A stretch of DNA of 32,130 nucleotides from Verrucomicrobiaceae bacterium. Lineage in GTDB: Bacteria; Verrucomicrobiota; Verrucomicrobiia; Verrucomicrobiales; Verrucomicrobiaceae. Numbering within the stretch: the stretch's first letter is position 1; every line of letters starts with the position of its first letter. Location: NCBI GenBank assembly GCA_947507875.1, contig CANNQP010000041.1, forward strand, positions 1 to 32,130. Reading direction: 5' to 3'. The notes below the pieces were generated by a model that had not been told where the DNA came from, searched no databases, and worked only from the letters and a program-made list of their open reading frames with translations. Shown piece after piece: positions 7,852 through 16,301 of the stretch. A program made the position numbers and the translations under genes.

Positions 7852-9326
7852 TTGCGCTTCAGTTGGGGGAAGAGCACGACATCGCGGATGCTTTCCGCTC
7901 CAGTGAGCATCATGATCAAGCGGTCAATGCCGATGCCAATGCCGCCTGCGGGTGGCATGCCGTGTTCGAGAGCCAGCAGGAATTCTTCGTCGATCTTTTG
8001 GGTCTCCTCCCCGGCTTGATGCTCCAAGCGCTCGCGCTGCACGATGGGGTCGTTCAGCTCGGAGTAACCCGGGCTGATCTCCTGCCCATTGATGATCAGC
8101 TCGTAAACATCCACCACGCTGTCATCCGCTACATTTTGTTTGGCCAGAGGCACTAGTTCCTTGGGCACATGCGTGACAAAGGTGGGATTGAAGCTCTTTT
8201 CCTCCACCAGCTTCTCAAATGCCTTCTGATCCAGTTCGTGGTGTTCGTCTCCCGCATGGATTTCATGAACACCCAGGCTTTGCGCACGCTCGACTTTGGC
8301 CTCTTTGCTCAAGGTGAACCAATCCTCACCGGCTGCCGCTTTCACCAGTTCACGGTAGGGGGCGCGCTTCCAGGGGCGAGTGAGGTCGATGGTTTTGGCG
8401 ACGTTGCCTTCTTCATCTTTGTGTTGGATGACCAGCCCGCCGCAGAACTTCTCTGCCAAGTGGCAGATCATGCCCTCCACGAGATCGGCCATCTGCTCAA
8501 AGTCAGCATAAGCCCAGTAGGCCTCCAGCATGGTGAACTCAGGGTTGTGGCGGCGGCTCAGGCCTTCGTTGCGGAAGTTTCGGTTCAGCTCGAACACGCG
8601 GTTGAACCCGCCGACAAGCAATCGCTTCAGGTAAAGCTCAGGCGCGATGCGCAGGTACATCTTTTGGTCCAGCGCATTGAAGTGGGTCTCGAACGGACGT
8701 GCCGCAGCACCGCCGGGCACGTCTTGCATCATCGGAGTTTCTACTTCCAAGAAGGCGCGTTCGTGCAGGTAGCGACGGATCTCGGCGATCATCTGGCTGC
8801 GAATCACGAACAGCTCGCGGCTGCGATCGTTGGAGATGAGGTCGAGGTAGCGCTGACGATACTTGATCTCTTTGTCCGTCACTCCATGCCATTTGTCAGG
8901 CAGGGGGCGCAGAGCTTTTGAGAGTGGAGTGAGTTCCTTCACATGGATGGAACGCTCGCCTTTTTTGGTCACAAACGTCTGTCCAACGACGCCGACAAAG
9001 TCGCCGATGTCCATCAGGTCATTGAAGAGAGCATAACCTTCATCGCCGACATCACTCTTGCTGAGGTAGCACTGGATGCGCCCCGAAATGTCGCCTACGT
9101 CAAAGAAGGTCGCCTTGCCCATGACGCGACGGGAAAGGACGCGGCCAGCCACACAAACGTCGATGCCCTCCGTGAACTCAGCTTTCAGCGCACCCGGATC
9201 ATGGGAGACTTCAAATTTGCCACCATAGGCTTTGACGCCGCGTTTCTGCAGCTCATCCAGTTTATGGCGGCGGACTTGCAGAAGCTCAGATTCAGAGAGT
9301 TCGGGGGCGGGGGTTTGTGGTTGCAT
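7842..9326 (-). CDS. lysS: Lysyl-tRNA synthetase, class II
   Basis: Charges tRNA-Lys in the cytoplasm; 494 residues, the usual length for class II LysRS. The N-terminal OB-fold anticodon-binding domain (about 60-165) contains GRVLSRRVMGKATFFDV. The catalytic domain has motif 1 around FLEVETPMMQ, motif 2 FRNEGLSRRHNPEFTMLE near residue 250, and motif 3 GIGIGIDRLIMMLTG close to the C-terminus, followed by the typical RDVVLFPQLK. It is on the minus strand, convergent with hisS and divergent from the methyltransferase gene. No clear Shine-Dalgarno site precedes the ATG. There is no sign of a GenX/EpmA-type truncation, since the anticodon domain is complete. Confidence 0.96.
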   Translation of the reverse strand: MQPQTPAPELSESELLQVRRHKLDELQKRGVKAYGGKFEVSHDPGALKAEFTEGIDVCVAGRVLSRRVMGKATFFDVGDISGRIQCYLSKSDVGDEGYALFNDLMDIGDFVGVVGQTFVTKKGERSIHVKELTPLSKALRPLPDKWHGVTDKEIKYRQRYLDLISNDRSRELFVIRSQMIAEIRRYLHERAFLEVETPMMQDVPGGAAARPFETHFNALDQKMYLRIAPELYLKRLLVGGFNRVFELNRNFRNEGLSRRHNPEFTMLEAYWAYADFEQMADLVEGMICHLAEKFCGGLVIQHKDEEGNVAKTIDLTRPWKRAPYRELVKAAAGEDWFTLSKEAKVERAQSLGVHEIHAGDEHHELDQKAFEKLVEEKSFNPTFVTHVPKELVPLAKQNVADDSVVDVYELIINGQEISPGYSELNDPIVQRERLEHQAGEETQKIDEEFLLALEHGMPPAGGIGIGIDRLIMMLTGAESIRDVVLFPQLKRKEA

Positions 9327-9399
9327 GGCAGGGAGTCCAGGATGCTGGGGGCGCTGCTTTTAGCCGGAAGCCGCGCTTTTGCCACTGAAACGTCGTCCG

Positions 9400-9430
9400 A
9401 TCGTGGGTCTGACTCTCACTTATCGTGGGT
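9400..9430. repeat. Direct repeat ATCGTGGGT x2 in a divergent promoter region
   Basis: The 9-mer ATCGTGGGT occurs at 9400-9408 and 9422-9430. The spacing of 22 bp is about two DNA turns, so both copies face the same side. It lies in the 207 bp gap between divergent lysS and the methyltransferase gene, where a regulator could act. It may also be chance. Confidence 0.25.
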
Positions 9431-9533
9431 TAGGCGGCTGGCCCAATGGTTCAGAATCGTCCGTTCGGCATGCTCTTCGATGGGAAAAGATGAATCCACC
9501 TGCGTGTGCCATCCGCATATCCCCCGGATTCTC

Positions 9534-10577
9534 ATGCTCAACGTCAACGACCTCCTTGCCAAAGACCTCCTGCCGGATGCGGTGATCCGCTTTGGCATTC
9601 GTCAGCGCCTTGCTGCCACGCTGAAACGTCACCGCGCGCCGGATGGGGAATCCCGTCACGCAGCGCTTATGCGTCACATCGAAGGGCTAAAGGTCTCGCC
9701 TATTGCCATCGCTACGGATGAGGCCAACGAACAGCATTACGAGGTGCCAACACGCTTTTATCAGCTCTGCTTGGGCAAGCATCTCAAGTACAGCAGTGGC
9801 TACTGGCCTGAGCTGAACACGGGATTCGATGAATCCGAGGCCATCATGCTGCGCATGACCTGCGAGCGCGCTGAGCTCGCGGATGGACACCACATCCTGG
9901 AACTGGGCTGTGGCTGGGGATCCCTTTCGCTCTGGATGGCAGAGCATTACCCCCATGCCAAGATCACCAGCGTGTCGAACTCGCGCACGCAAAAGCTGCA
10001 CATCGATGCTGAGGCTGAGCGTCGTGGTTTGAAGAATCTGACAGTGGTGACGGCCAACATGATCCAGTTTCAGGGCGTCGGCGATGGCATCTTCGACCGC
10101 TGTGTCTCGGTGGAGATGTTCGAGCACATGAAAAACTATCAAAAGCTGCTGCACCGCGTTTCCAATTGGCTGAAGCCGGGCGGTAAGCTTTTTGTTCATA
10201 TCTTCACGCATCACGACATGGCCTATCACTTCGAAGTGCAGGGAGAGAATGATTGGATGGCAAAGTATTTCTTCACGGGCGGTCAAATGCCGAGTGATGA
10301 CTTGCTGCTCTACTTCCAGGATGATCTCCGCATCGAACAGCACTGGCGCGTGAGTGGCATGCATTACAGCCGCACGTCCGAGGCATGGCTCTCCCGCATG
10401 GATGAGAACAAGGCGGAGATCATGCCGCTGTTTCGGGACACCTACGGTGAACATCAAGCGGTCAAGTGGTGGGCCTATTGGCGCATCTTCTACATGGCCT
10501 GCGCAGAGCTATGGGGTTATGCAAACGGTGAGGAATGGATCGTTTCCCACTACCGCTTTGTGAAACCCATCGAATGA
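9534..10577 (+). CDS. CFA-synthase-family SAM-dependent methyltransferase
   Basis: A 347-residue methyltransferase of the cyclopropane-fatty-acyl-phospholipid synthase family. The SAM-binding motif I is LELGCGWG at residues 122-129. The N-terminal part shows the family motifs HYEVPTRFYQLCLG and YSSGYWPE, and the later part VSVEMFEHMKNY and the KPGGKLFVHIF strand. Family members modify unsaturated lipids; this shorter group lacks proof of a ring-forming reaction, so the product is uncertain. The open frame extends far upstream (to 8943) but over the lysS coding strand. The ATG at 9534 gives the normal family start (MLNVNDLLAKDLLPDAVIRFGIR); 9480 is an alternative. The TPR gene follows after 6 bp, so the two are probably one operon. 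Confidence 0.88.
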   Translation: MLNVNDLLAKDLLPDAVIRFGIRQRLAATLKRHRAPDGESRHAALMRHIEGLKVSPIAIATDEANEQHYEVPTRFYQLCLGKHLKYSSGYWPELNTGFDESEAIMLRMTCERAELADGHHILELGCGWGSLSLWMAEHYPHAKITSVSNSRTQKLHIDAEAERRGLKNLTVVTANMIQFQGVGDGIFDRCVSVEMFEHMKNYQKLLHRVSNWLKPGGKLFVHIFTHHDMAYHFEVQGENDWMAKYFFTGGQMPSDDLLLYFQDDLRIEQHWRVSGMHYSRTSEAWLSRMDENKAEIMPLFRDTYGEHQAVKWWAYWRIFYMACAELWGYANGEEWIVSHYRFVKPIE

Positions 10578-10583
10578 TTTGCC

Positions 10584-11333
10584 ATGAAACCTCTGCTCAC
10601 CTTCTTTCTTGGATGGATGTGCCTCACTGCTGCGTTAGCTCAGGATGTCGCTACCCTGATTCGCCAGGGAAATGAGCAGGACGAGAGACAGCAGCCAGAC
10701 CAAGCTCTGCGCTTTTATTTGCCTGCGGAAAAGCTAGAGCCCGAGAATGTGGAACTCCTGGTGCGCATCACACGGCAGTACATTCGCCGCATGAACAGCC
10801 TCGGTTCGAAGGCGCAAAAGCTGGAGTCAGCACGCACTGCGTTAGCGTATGCAGAGCGTGCGGCAGAGGCAGACCCTCGCAACAGCGACGCGCACCTGAG
10901 CATCGCGATTTGCCATGGGCGATTGGCCCAGCTCCAGGGAGCTCGTGAAAAAGTGGAGGCTGCTCGACGCATCAAGGCCTCAGCGGAAAAGGCAGCCTCT
11001 CTAGACCCTAACAGCGATTACGCCTGGCACATCCTTGGGCGCTGGCATCAGGGAATGGCCGGAGCCAATAGCCTGCTGCTGGGATTAGCCAAAATGGTTT
11101 ACGGAGACATTCCGCCCGCCTCGAATGAGCAAGCCGTTATCTTTTTTCAGAAAGCCATGGCTCTTCGCCCCGATCGCCTGATTCATATGGTCGAACTCGG
11201 TCGCACCTACGCCCAGATGGGCCGCCATGAAGAAGCACGTCGATGGTTGGAAAAAGGACTCACAATGCCCAATCGAGATTTTGATGATGCAGAGACGAAA
11301 GCGCGGGCACGAGTCGCTCTACAAAAGTTGTGA
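10584..11333 (+). CDS. Exported tetratricopeptide-repeat protein
   Basis: A 249-residue protein with an N-terminal signal peptide (hydrophobic residues 5-19, likely cut after ALAQ). The rest consists of TPR-like helical pairs: an early repeat around 20-50, then AYAERAAEADPRNSDAHLSIAICHGRLAQ (about 88-116) and a SLDPNSDYAWHILGRWHQGMAG stretch. The last clear repeat is FFQKAMALRPDRLIHMVELGRTYAQMGRHEEARRWLEKGL. The pattern recalls the RMD (regulator of microtubule dynamics)-like TPR family found in bacteria and eukaryotes; this is a resemblance, not a function. It starts 6 bp after the methyltransferase and is probably cotranscribed. It likely acts as a periplasmic protein-protein scaffold. Confidence 0.75.
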   Translation: MKPLLTFFLGWMCLTAALAQDVATLIRQGNEQDERQQPDQALRFYLPAEKLEPENVELLVRITRQYIRRMNSLGSKAQKLESARTALAYAERAAEADPRNSDAHLSIAICHGRLAQLQGAREKVEAARRIKASAEKAASLDPNSDYAWHILGRWHQGMAGANSLLLGLAKMVYGDIPPASNEQAVIFFQKAMALRPDRLIHMVELGRTYAQMGRHEEARRWLEKGLTMPNRDFDDAETKARARVALQKL

Positions 11334-11409
11334 TTCAGCGATTGTCCGATTTTCCCTAAAGCTTGTCTGATGATGAGAAGAGGAAGCTGCGTAAGTTTTT
11401 TGTCTAACG

Positions 11410-14400
11410 ATGAAAACAATCGCTGTCCTTTTTTTGTTATTGCCAGCCGTGCATCTGCTTGCCGCCACACAGATCACCTGGAACCGCCAGCAGCTCCATG
11501 GTGATTTTTATTCCGAAGGCGCCGCGATCGGCGACATCAATGGCGACGGCAAACCGGACGTCGTCGCCGGGCCGTTTTGGTGGGAGGGGCCGGCTTTTGC
11601 AAAGAAGCACACTTACTACGAGCCGAAGATTTTCAGCATCAATGGCTACTCGGACAACTTCTTCGCCTACGTCCACGATTTCGATGCCGACAAGAAGAAC
11701 GACATCCTCATCCTCGGCTTTCCCGGCAAAGAAGCGCGGCTTTACCTGAATCCCGGCACGCACGACGACAAACCGTGGCCCATGCACATCGTCGCCGATG
11801 GGGTGGACAACGAATCGCCCGTCTTCACCGACATCACCGGCGACGGCAAACCGGAGATCGTGTGCAGCACCGGCGGCAAATTCGGCTACTTCGCCCCGAA
11901 CTGGGACAAGCCCACGGAGAAATGGCCCTTCATCGCTGTCACGGATGACCTGAAGGTCGCCAAGTTCACCCACGGCCTCGGCGTCGGCGATGTGAACGGC
12001 GATGGGAAGCTCGATCTCCTCGAAGCACGGCGCTGGTGGGAGCAGCCAGCAAATCCAGATCCCCGAGCGCAAGTCTCAATGCCAACATGGACCCAGCACA
12101 ACTTCGCCGCCGGTGTCGGCGGTGGCGCGCAGATGTTCGCCTATGACTTCGATGGCAATGGTACCAACGACATCTTCACCAGCCTCGCCGCGCATCGCTA
12201 CGGCGTGGCCATTTTCCTCCAGAACAAACCCGATCCGGACAAGCCGATATGGAACCGCGTCATGCTCGCCAGCGAGCAGCCGCAGGACAACGACTACGGC
12301 ATCGTCTTCAGCCAGCCGCACGCCGCGCACCTCGCGGACATCGACGGCGATGGCGTGCAGGACATCGTCACCGGCAAGCGCTACTGGGCGCACAACGGCC
12401 ACGATCCCGACGAGCGCGGCCACCGCGTCATCTACTGGTATCAAACGAAGCGCGATGGCAAGGGCGGCGTCGATTTCGTGCCGCATCTCATCGATTCGAA
12501 CACCGGCGTCGGCGTCGATGTGCAGGTCGGCGATGTGAATGGCGACAAGCTGCCCGACATCGTCGTCGGCAACAAAGCGGGCGTCTTCATCCTCACGCAG
12601 GAGCGGAAGGACACCACCGCCGACCTAACGCCGAAGAAGCTCTACGGCCCCGCGCTCAAACCGCAGGCCGAGTATGCCAAAGGCCAGTCTCCCGCCGACG
12701 CGTTGAAGTCGATGCAGCTCCCCGGCGGCTTCAAAGCCGAGCTCATCGCCGCGGAGCCAGACCTCGTGCAGCCGATGGCCTTCACCTTCGACGAACGCGG
12801 CCGCATCTGGGTCGTGGAAGGAAATAGCTACCCGCAGCCTCGTGAAGTCGGGAAAGGCCAGGACCGCATCAAGATCCTCGAAGACCAAGACGGCGACGGC
12901 ACCTTCGAGACGAAGAAAATCTTCTGCGAAGGCCTGAACCTCGTCAGCGGCATCGAGCTGGGGTTTGGCGGTGTGTGGGTGGGGGCTGCGCCTTACCTTA
13001 TGTTTATTCCACGTGATGGCGACAGCACCGTTCCCTTAAATAAGTCCGATACGTCGAATCAGAACTACAAGACCTATTCGAAAGTCCCCGGCCTCAACTT
13101 CACCGCCTACGCCCTCCTCGACGGCTGGGGTTCCCAAGACACTCACGAAACGCTCAACAGTTTCATCTGGGGCCCGGACGGCTGGCTTTACGGCTGCCAT
13201 GGCGTCTTCACGCACAGCCGCGTCGGCAAACCGGGCACGCCGGATGACCAGCGTGAGCCCATCAATGCCGGCGTGTGGCGCTATCATCCCGTGCGGCATG
13301 AGTTCGAGGTCTTCGCGCATGGCACCAGCAACCCGTGGGGGCTCGATTACGACCAGCATGGCGAGTGGTTCGTCACCGCGTGCGTCATTCCGCATCTCTA
13401 CCACATCGTCCCCGGCGGACGGTATCAGCGGCAGGCCGGGCAGCACTTCAACGCGCACACTTACGACGACATCAAGACCATCGCCGACCACGCGCACTAC
13501 GCCGGCAATCCGCGACCCGATGTCACCTTCGACAAAACGACCGGCGCAGGCGTGATGAACAACGACACCAACGCGCTCGGCGGCGGTCACGCGCACTGCG
13601 GCCTCGCCATCTACCAGAGCAGCCTCTTCCCGCCGACGTATCGCAACCAGCTCCTCTTCGGCAACCTCCACGGCCATCGCCTCGTCGCGAACTACACCGA
13701 CCCGCACGCCAGCACCTACATCGGCAAACACGCCGCCGACTTCCTCCGTGCGAACGACATGCACTTCATCCCCGTCACGCAAAAGGTCGGCCCCGACGGC
13801 GCCCTCTACGTCAGCGACTGGAGCGACCAGCAAATCTGCCACCGCGGCAGCGGCGCCGTGGAGCACTGGGATCGCAGCAATGGGCGCCTCTACCGCATCA
13901 GCTACGACGGCTGGAAACCGTGGAAGGGTGATCTCGCGAAGGAAAGCGATGAAGCGCTCGCGAAACTCGCGGTGCAGACCGAGAACGAGTGGGAATCGCG
14001 GATGGCGAGGCGGGTGTTGATGGAGCATGGAGTGACAAGGAACTTACTCTCAGGCCCAAATGGCACTCCTTTCGCCAGTGCGATCCAAGCCATTCAAGGT
14101 GGTGTCTGGTATTCCACCGATTCTAAGCACCAAGCCATCAAGCTGCGAGCTTTATGGACATTAGGGTCGCTGGGCGTGGAAGCCAGCGTTCCGGGTGATT
14201 TTCATGCCGACCCAAACGAACACACTAGGAAATGGAATATTCGATTCATGACCGAGCAATGGAAGGAAAGAGCGAAGAGAGGGAACCTGAATCTTGCGTC
14301 GCCTCCATACAATCTGTTGCCGAGCGTGCCTCAAGAGCCATCACCCATCGTCCGCCGCGAACTCGCCTCCGCGCTCCAGCGTCTTTCCATCGGCCAACGC

Positions 14401-16206
14401 AAAGACCTCGCCACCGCGCTCCTCAAGCATGGCGAGGACAAGGACGACCCGATGATCCCGCTGCTCATCTGGTATGGCATCGAGCCGGTGGTGGCGGCGG
14501 ACCCGGCGGTGGGGATGCAGCTCGCGAAGGTGTCGAAGATGCCGAAGGTCACCGGCTTCATCTATCGACGGCTGTCATCGGATGACGCAGGACGCACAAG
14601 CCTGCTCAAACTGGCCGCAGAGACACCGGATGCCGTTTTGAAGCTCGATTTGCTGAATGCCGTCGTCCAAGCCGCCCGCAATGGCCATAAGATCACGAAA
14701 CCCGATGGCTGGGACGCGCTGCGCCAGAAAGTAGTCCAGAGCTTTAGCTCGTCCGGTGCCGACAAGGCCAACGATGGCGATCACGGGCTAAAGCCCATGA
14801 CTACTTTGCTTGAACTTGAAGCCTCCATGGGCATCGAAACGGCTCTGGCGACCTATCGCGACCTCCTCGCCTCCACGAGCGCTCGGACCAGCGAACGCGA
14901 AAACGCGCTCAACGTGCTCCTTCAGGCCAAAGACGCCTCCACCGCCAAAACCCTGCTCCAACTCATCCAAAACGACGCACCGGCCTCGCTGCGTCGAAAG
15001 GCGATTCAGGCACTCGCCTCGCTCAAAGATGCTGAAACGCCGAAAATCCTCGGCGCGGCGCTACCGAAGCTCTCCGCGAACGAATTGCCGGATGCGGTGA
15101 ACACGCTCGCCTCGACCAAAGAAGGCGCGAAAGCACTGCTGAAGGCTGTCGAGGCCAAAACCGTGCCCGCGACGGCTCTTTCGCCATTTTTGGTGCGCCA
15201 GCTCACCGCCTTCGATGACGCGGACATCAACGCCTTGATCAAATCCGCCTGGGGCGATGTCAACGCGCCCAAAGCCGACCTCGCCGAGCGCACGAAGAAG
15301 TATCGCGATCTCCTGACGCCCGCCAAACTAGCCAAAGGCGACCTCGCGAAGGGCAAGATGCTCTTCATGGCCACCTGTGGCGCTTGCCACAAACTCTTCG
15401 GCGAAGGCCAAAACGTCGGCCCCGACATCACCGGCAGCAATCGCGCCGACTTGAACTACCTGCTCGAAAACGTGCTCGATCCGAATGCGGTGATCGGCAA
15501 GGCCTACCAGCTCAACCTTTTCACCATGAAGGACGGCCGCGTCATGAGCGGCGTCATCAAAGAAGAAAACCCCGCCGCCGTGAAGATCGCCATGATGGGC
15601 GGCGTGGAGTTCACCCTGCCGCAGGCGGATATCGCCAAACGGGAGGTCTCGAAGCTCAGCACGATGCCAGAGGGGCTGTTTGATGCCTTGCAGCCGGAGA
15701 TGGTCGTCGATCTCGTGAAGTATCTGCAAAGCGGTGCGGCGACAGGTGCCGTCAAAGGTCCCGCCAAAACCGTTGAAGGCGCGCTCGAAGGCGAATCGCT
15801 CAAGGTGCTCGAACTCACCGGCGGCAAGACCGGCCGACAAGGCATGGGCGGCTTCGGCAGCGACTGGAGCGGCGGGGCGCAGCTCTGGTGGACGGGCGGC
15901 AAGCCGGACCAGAAGCTCACGCTGGCCATTCCTGTGAAGGAAGCGGGCAAGTACACACTTCATGGTGCTCTGACGATGGCGCGTGATTATGGCGTGGTGA
16001 GCATCACGCTCGATGGGAAGCCGGTGGCGTCGTCGTTTGACGGCTACAACTCACCGAAGGTCATCCACACCGGTGAAAAGGAGTGGGGCACCCATGAACT
16101 CACCGCCGGCGAGCACAAACTCACCTTCACCCTCGCGCCGCCGAATCCAGATGCGGTGCCGTCGAATATGGTCGGTCTGGATTATGTGCGCCTTGAGCGT
16201 AACTAG
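11410..16206 (+). CDS. Exported multidomain PVC cytochrome: FG-GAP + dehydrogenase-like propeller + HEAT + heme domain
   Basis: A 1598-residue exported protein with a signal peptide at about 1-19. Seven FG-GAP/VCBS-type repeats follow (about 37-400), each with a calcium-type DxNGDGxxD loop (GDINGDGKPD, TDITGDGKPE, GDVNGDGKLD, DFDGNGTND, ADIDGDGVQD and others). Next is the putative membrane-bound dehydrogenase domain of Planctomycetes/Verrucomicrobia (about 435-850, with GGFKAELIAAEPDLVQPMAF and GPDGALYVSDW). HEAT-like helices run to about 1300. The heme-binding domain has C-x-x-C-H at 1323-1327 and VGPDITGSNRADLNYLLENV. A C-terminal beta-sandwich (about 1455-1598) ends in GLDYVRLERN and resembles carbohydrate-binding folds. 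The likely role is periplasmic or surface oxidation of sugars with electron transfer through heme; the substrate is unknown. A palindromic DNA element lies within its coding sequence at 14728-14807. Confidence 0.85.
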   Translation: MKTIAVLFLLLPAVHLLAATQITWNRQQLHGDFYSEGAAIGDINGDGKPDVVAGPFWWEGPAFAKKHTYYEPKIFSINGYSDNFFAYVHDFDADKKNDILILGFPGKEARLYLNPGTHDDKPWPMHIVADGVDNESPVFTDITGDGKPEIVCSTGGKFGYFAPNWDKPTEKWPFIAVTDDLKVAKFTHGLGVGDVNGDGKLDLLEARRWWEQPANPDPRAQVSMPTWTQHNFAAGVGGGAQMFAYDFDGNGTNDIFTSLAAHRYGVAIFLQNKPDPDKPIWNRVMLASEQPQDNDYGIVFSQPHAAHLADIDGDGVQDIVTGKRYWAHNGHDPDERGHRVIYWYQTKRDGKGGVDFVPHLIDSNTGVGVDVQVGDVNGDKLPDIVVGNKAGVFILTQERKDTTADLTPKKLYGPALKPQAEYAKGQSPADALKSMQLPGGFKAELIAAEPDLVQPMAFTFDERGRIWVVEGNSYPQPREVGKGQDRIKILEDQDGDGTFETKKIFCEGLNLVSGIELGFGGVWVGAAPYLMFIPRDGDSTVPLNKSDTSNQNYKTYSKVPGLNFTAYALLDGWGSQDTHETLNSFIWGPDGWLYGCHGVFTHSRVGKPGTPDDQREPINAGVWRYHPVRHEFEVFAHGTSNPWGLDYDQHGEWFVTACVIPHLYHIVPGGRYQRQAGQHFNAHTYDDIKTIADHAHYAGNPRPDVTFDKTTGAGVMNNDTNALGGGHAHCGLAIYQSSLFPPTYRNQLLFGNLHGHRLVANYTDPHASTYIGKHAADFLRANDMHFIPVTQKVGPDGALYVSDWSDQQICHRGSGAVEHWDRSNGRLYRISYDGWKPWKGDLAKESDEALAKLAVQTENEWESRMARRVLMEHGVTRNLLSGPNGTPFASAIQAIQGGVWYSTDSKHQAIKLRALWTLGSLGVEASVPGDFHADPNEHTRKWNIRFMTEQWKERAKRGNLNLASPPYNLLPSVPQEPSPIVRRELASALQRLSIGQRKDLATALLKHGEDKDDPMIPLLIWYGIEPVVAADPAVGMQLAKVSKMPKVTGFIYRRLSSDDAGRTSLLKLAAETPDAVLKLDLLNAVVQAARNGHKITKPDGWDALRQKVVQSFSSSGADKANDGDHGLKPMTTLLELEASMGIETALATYRDLLASTSARTSERENALNVLLQAKDASTAKTLLQLIQNDAPASLRRKAIQALASLKDAETPKILGAALPKLSANELPDAVNTLASTKEGAKALLKAVEAKTVPATALSPFLVRQLTAFDDADINALIKSAWGDVNAPKADLAERTKKYRDLLTPAKLAKGDLAKGKMLFMATCGACHKLFGEGQNVGPDITGSNRADLNYLLENVLDPNAVIGKAYQLNLFTMKDGRVMSGVIKEENPAAVKIAMMGGVEFTLPQADIAKREVSKLSTMPEGLFDALQPEMVVDLVKYLQSGAATGAVKGPAKTVEGALEGESLKVLELTGGKTGRQGMGGFGSDWSGGAQLWWTGGKPDQKLTLAIPVKEAGKYTLHGALTMARDYGVVSITLDGKPVASSFDGYNSPKVIHTGEKEWGTHELTAGEHKLTFTLAPPNPDAVPSNMVGLDYVRLERN
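14728..14807. repeat. Palindromic element inside the 1598-residue gene
   Basis: AAAGTAGTC at 14728-14736 and GACTACTTT at 14799-14807 are perfect inverted ends. Inside them are GAGCTTTAGCTC and GGGCTAAAGCCC, each itself palindromic. The layout matches the 52 bp elements in the gene at 28137, with a longer centre. It stays in frame and encodes the stretch around VVQSFSSSGADK...GLKPMTTL in the HEAT region. Confidence 0.6.
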
Positions 16207-16244
16207 ATGGGATTTGGCGCATCAGGAATTTGAATAAAATCTGG

Positions 16245-16266
16245 TGTGCTTGAAGAAAAAAGCACA
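16245..16266 (+). other. Hairpin in the gap before the epimerase gene
   Basis: TGTGCTT (16245-16251) pairs perfectly with AAGCACA (16260-16266) across an eight-base purine loop, 39 bp after the stop of the 1598-residue gene. No T-run follows. It could be a weak terminator or a 5'-leader structure of the next gene. Confidence 0.3.
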
Positions 16267-16301
16267 AGACCACAAAGTACTCCGCTGCGATTCAGACCCG
16301 C

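Noticed and set aside
8943..9533. N-terminal extension of the methyltransferase frame
   Set aside because: It runs antisense through lysS, has no family similarity, and the normal family N-terminus begins at 9534.
13036..14028. Long minus-strand open frame opposite the 1598-residue gene (also 2526-3335, 28656-29567 and 30785-32116 on the minus strand)
   Set aside because: Their translations have low-complexity Val/Ala/Arg/His-rich composition with no domain, and each lies fully opposite a clear gene. They are shadows of high-GC codon use.
14030..14335. Stretch in the 1598-residue gene with lower GC and different codon use, first taken for an insertion
   Set aside because: The residues (LRALWTLGSLG, then SPIVRRELASALQRL) continue the HEAT pattern typical of this protein family, so it is native sequence with different codon use.
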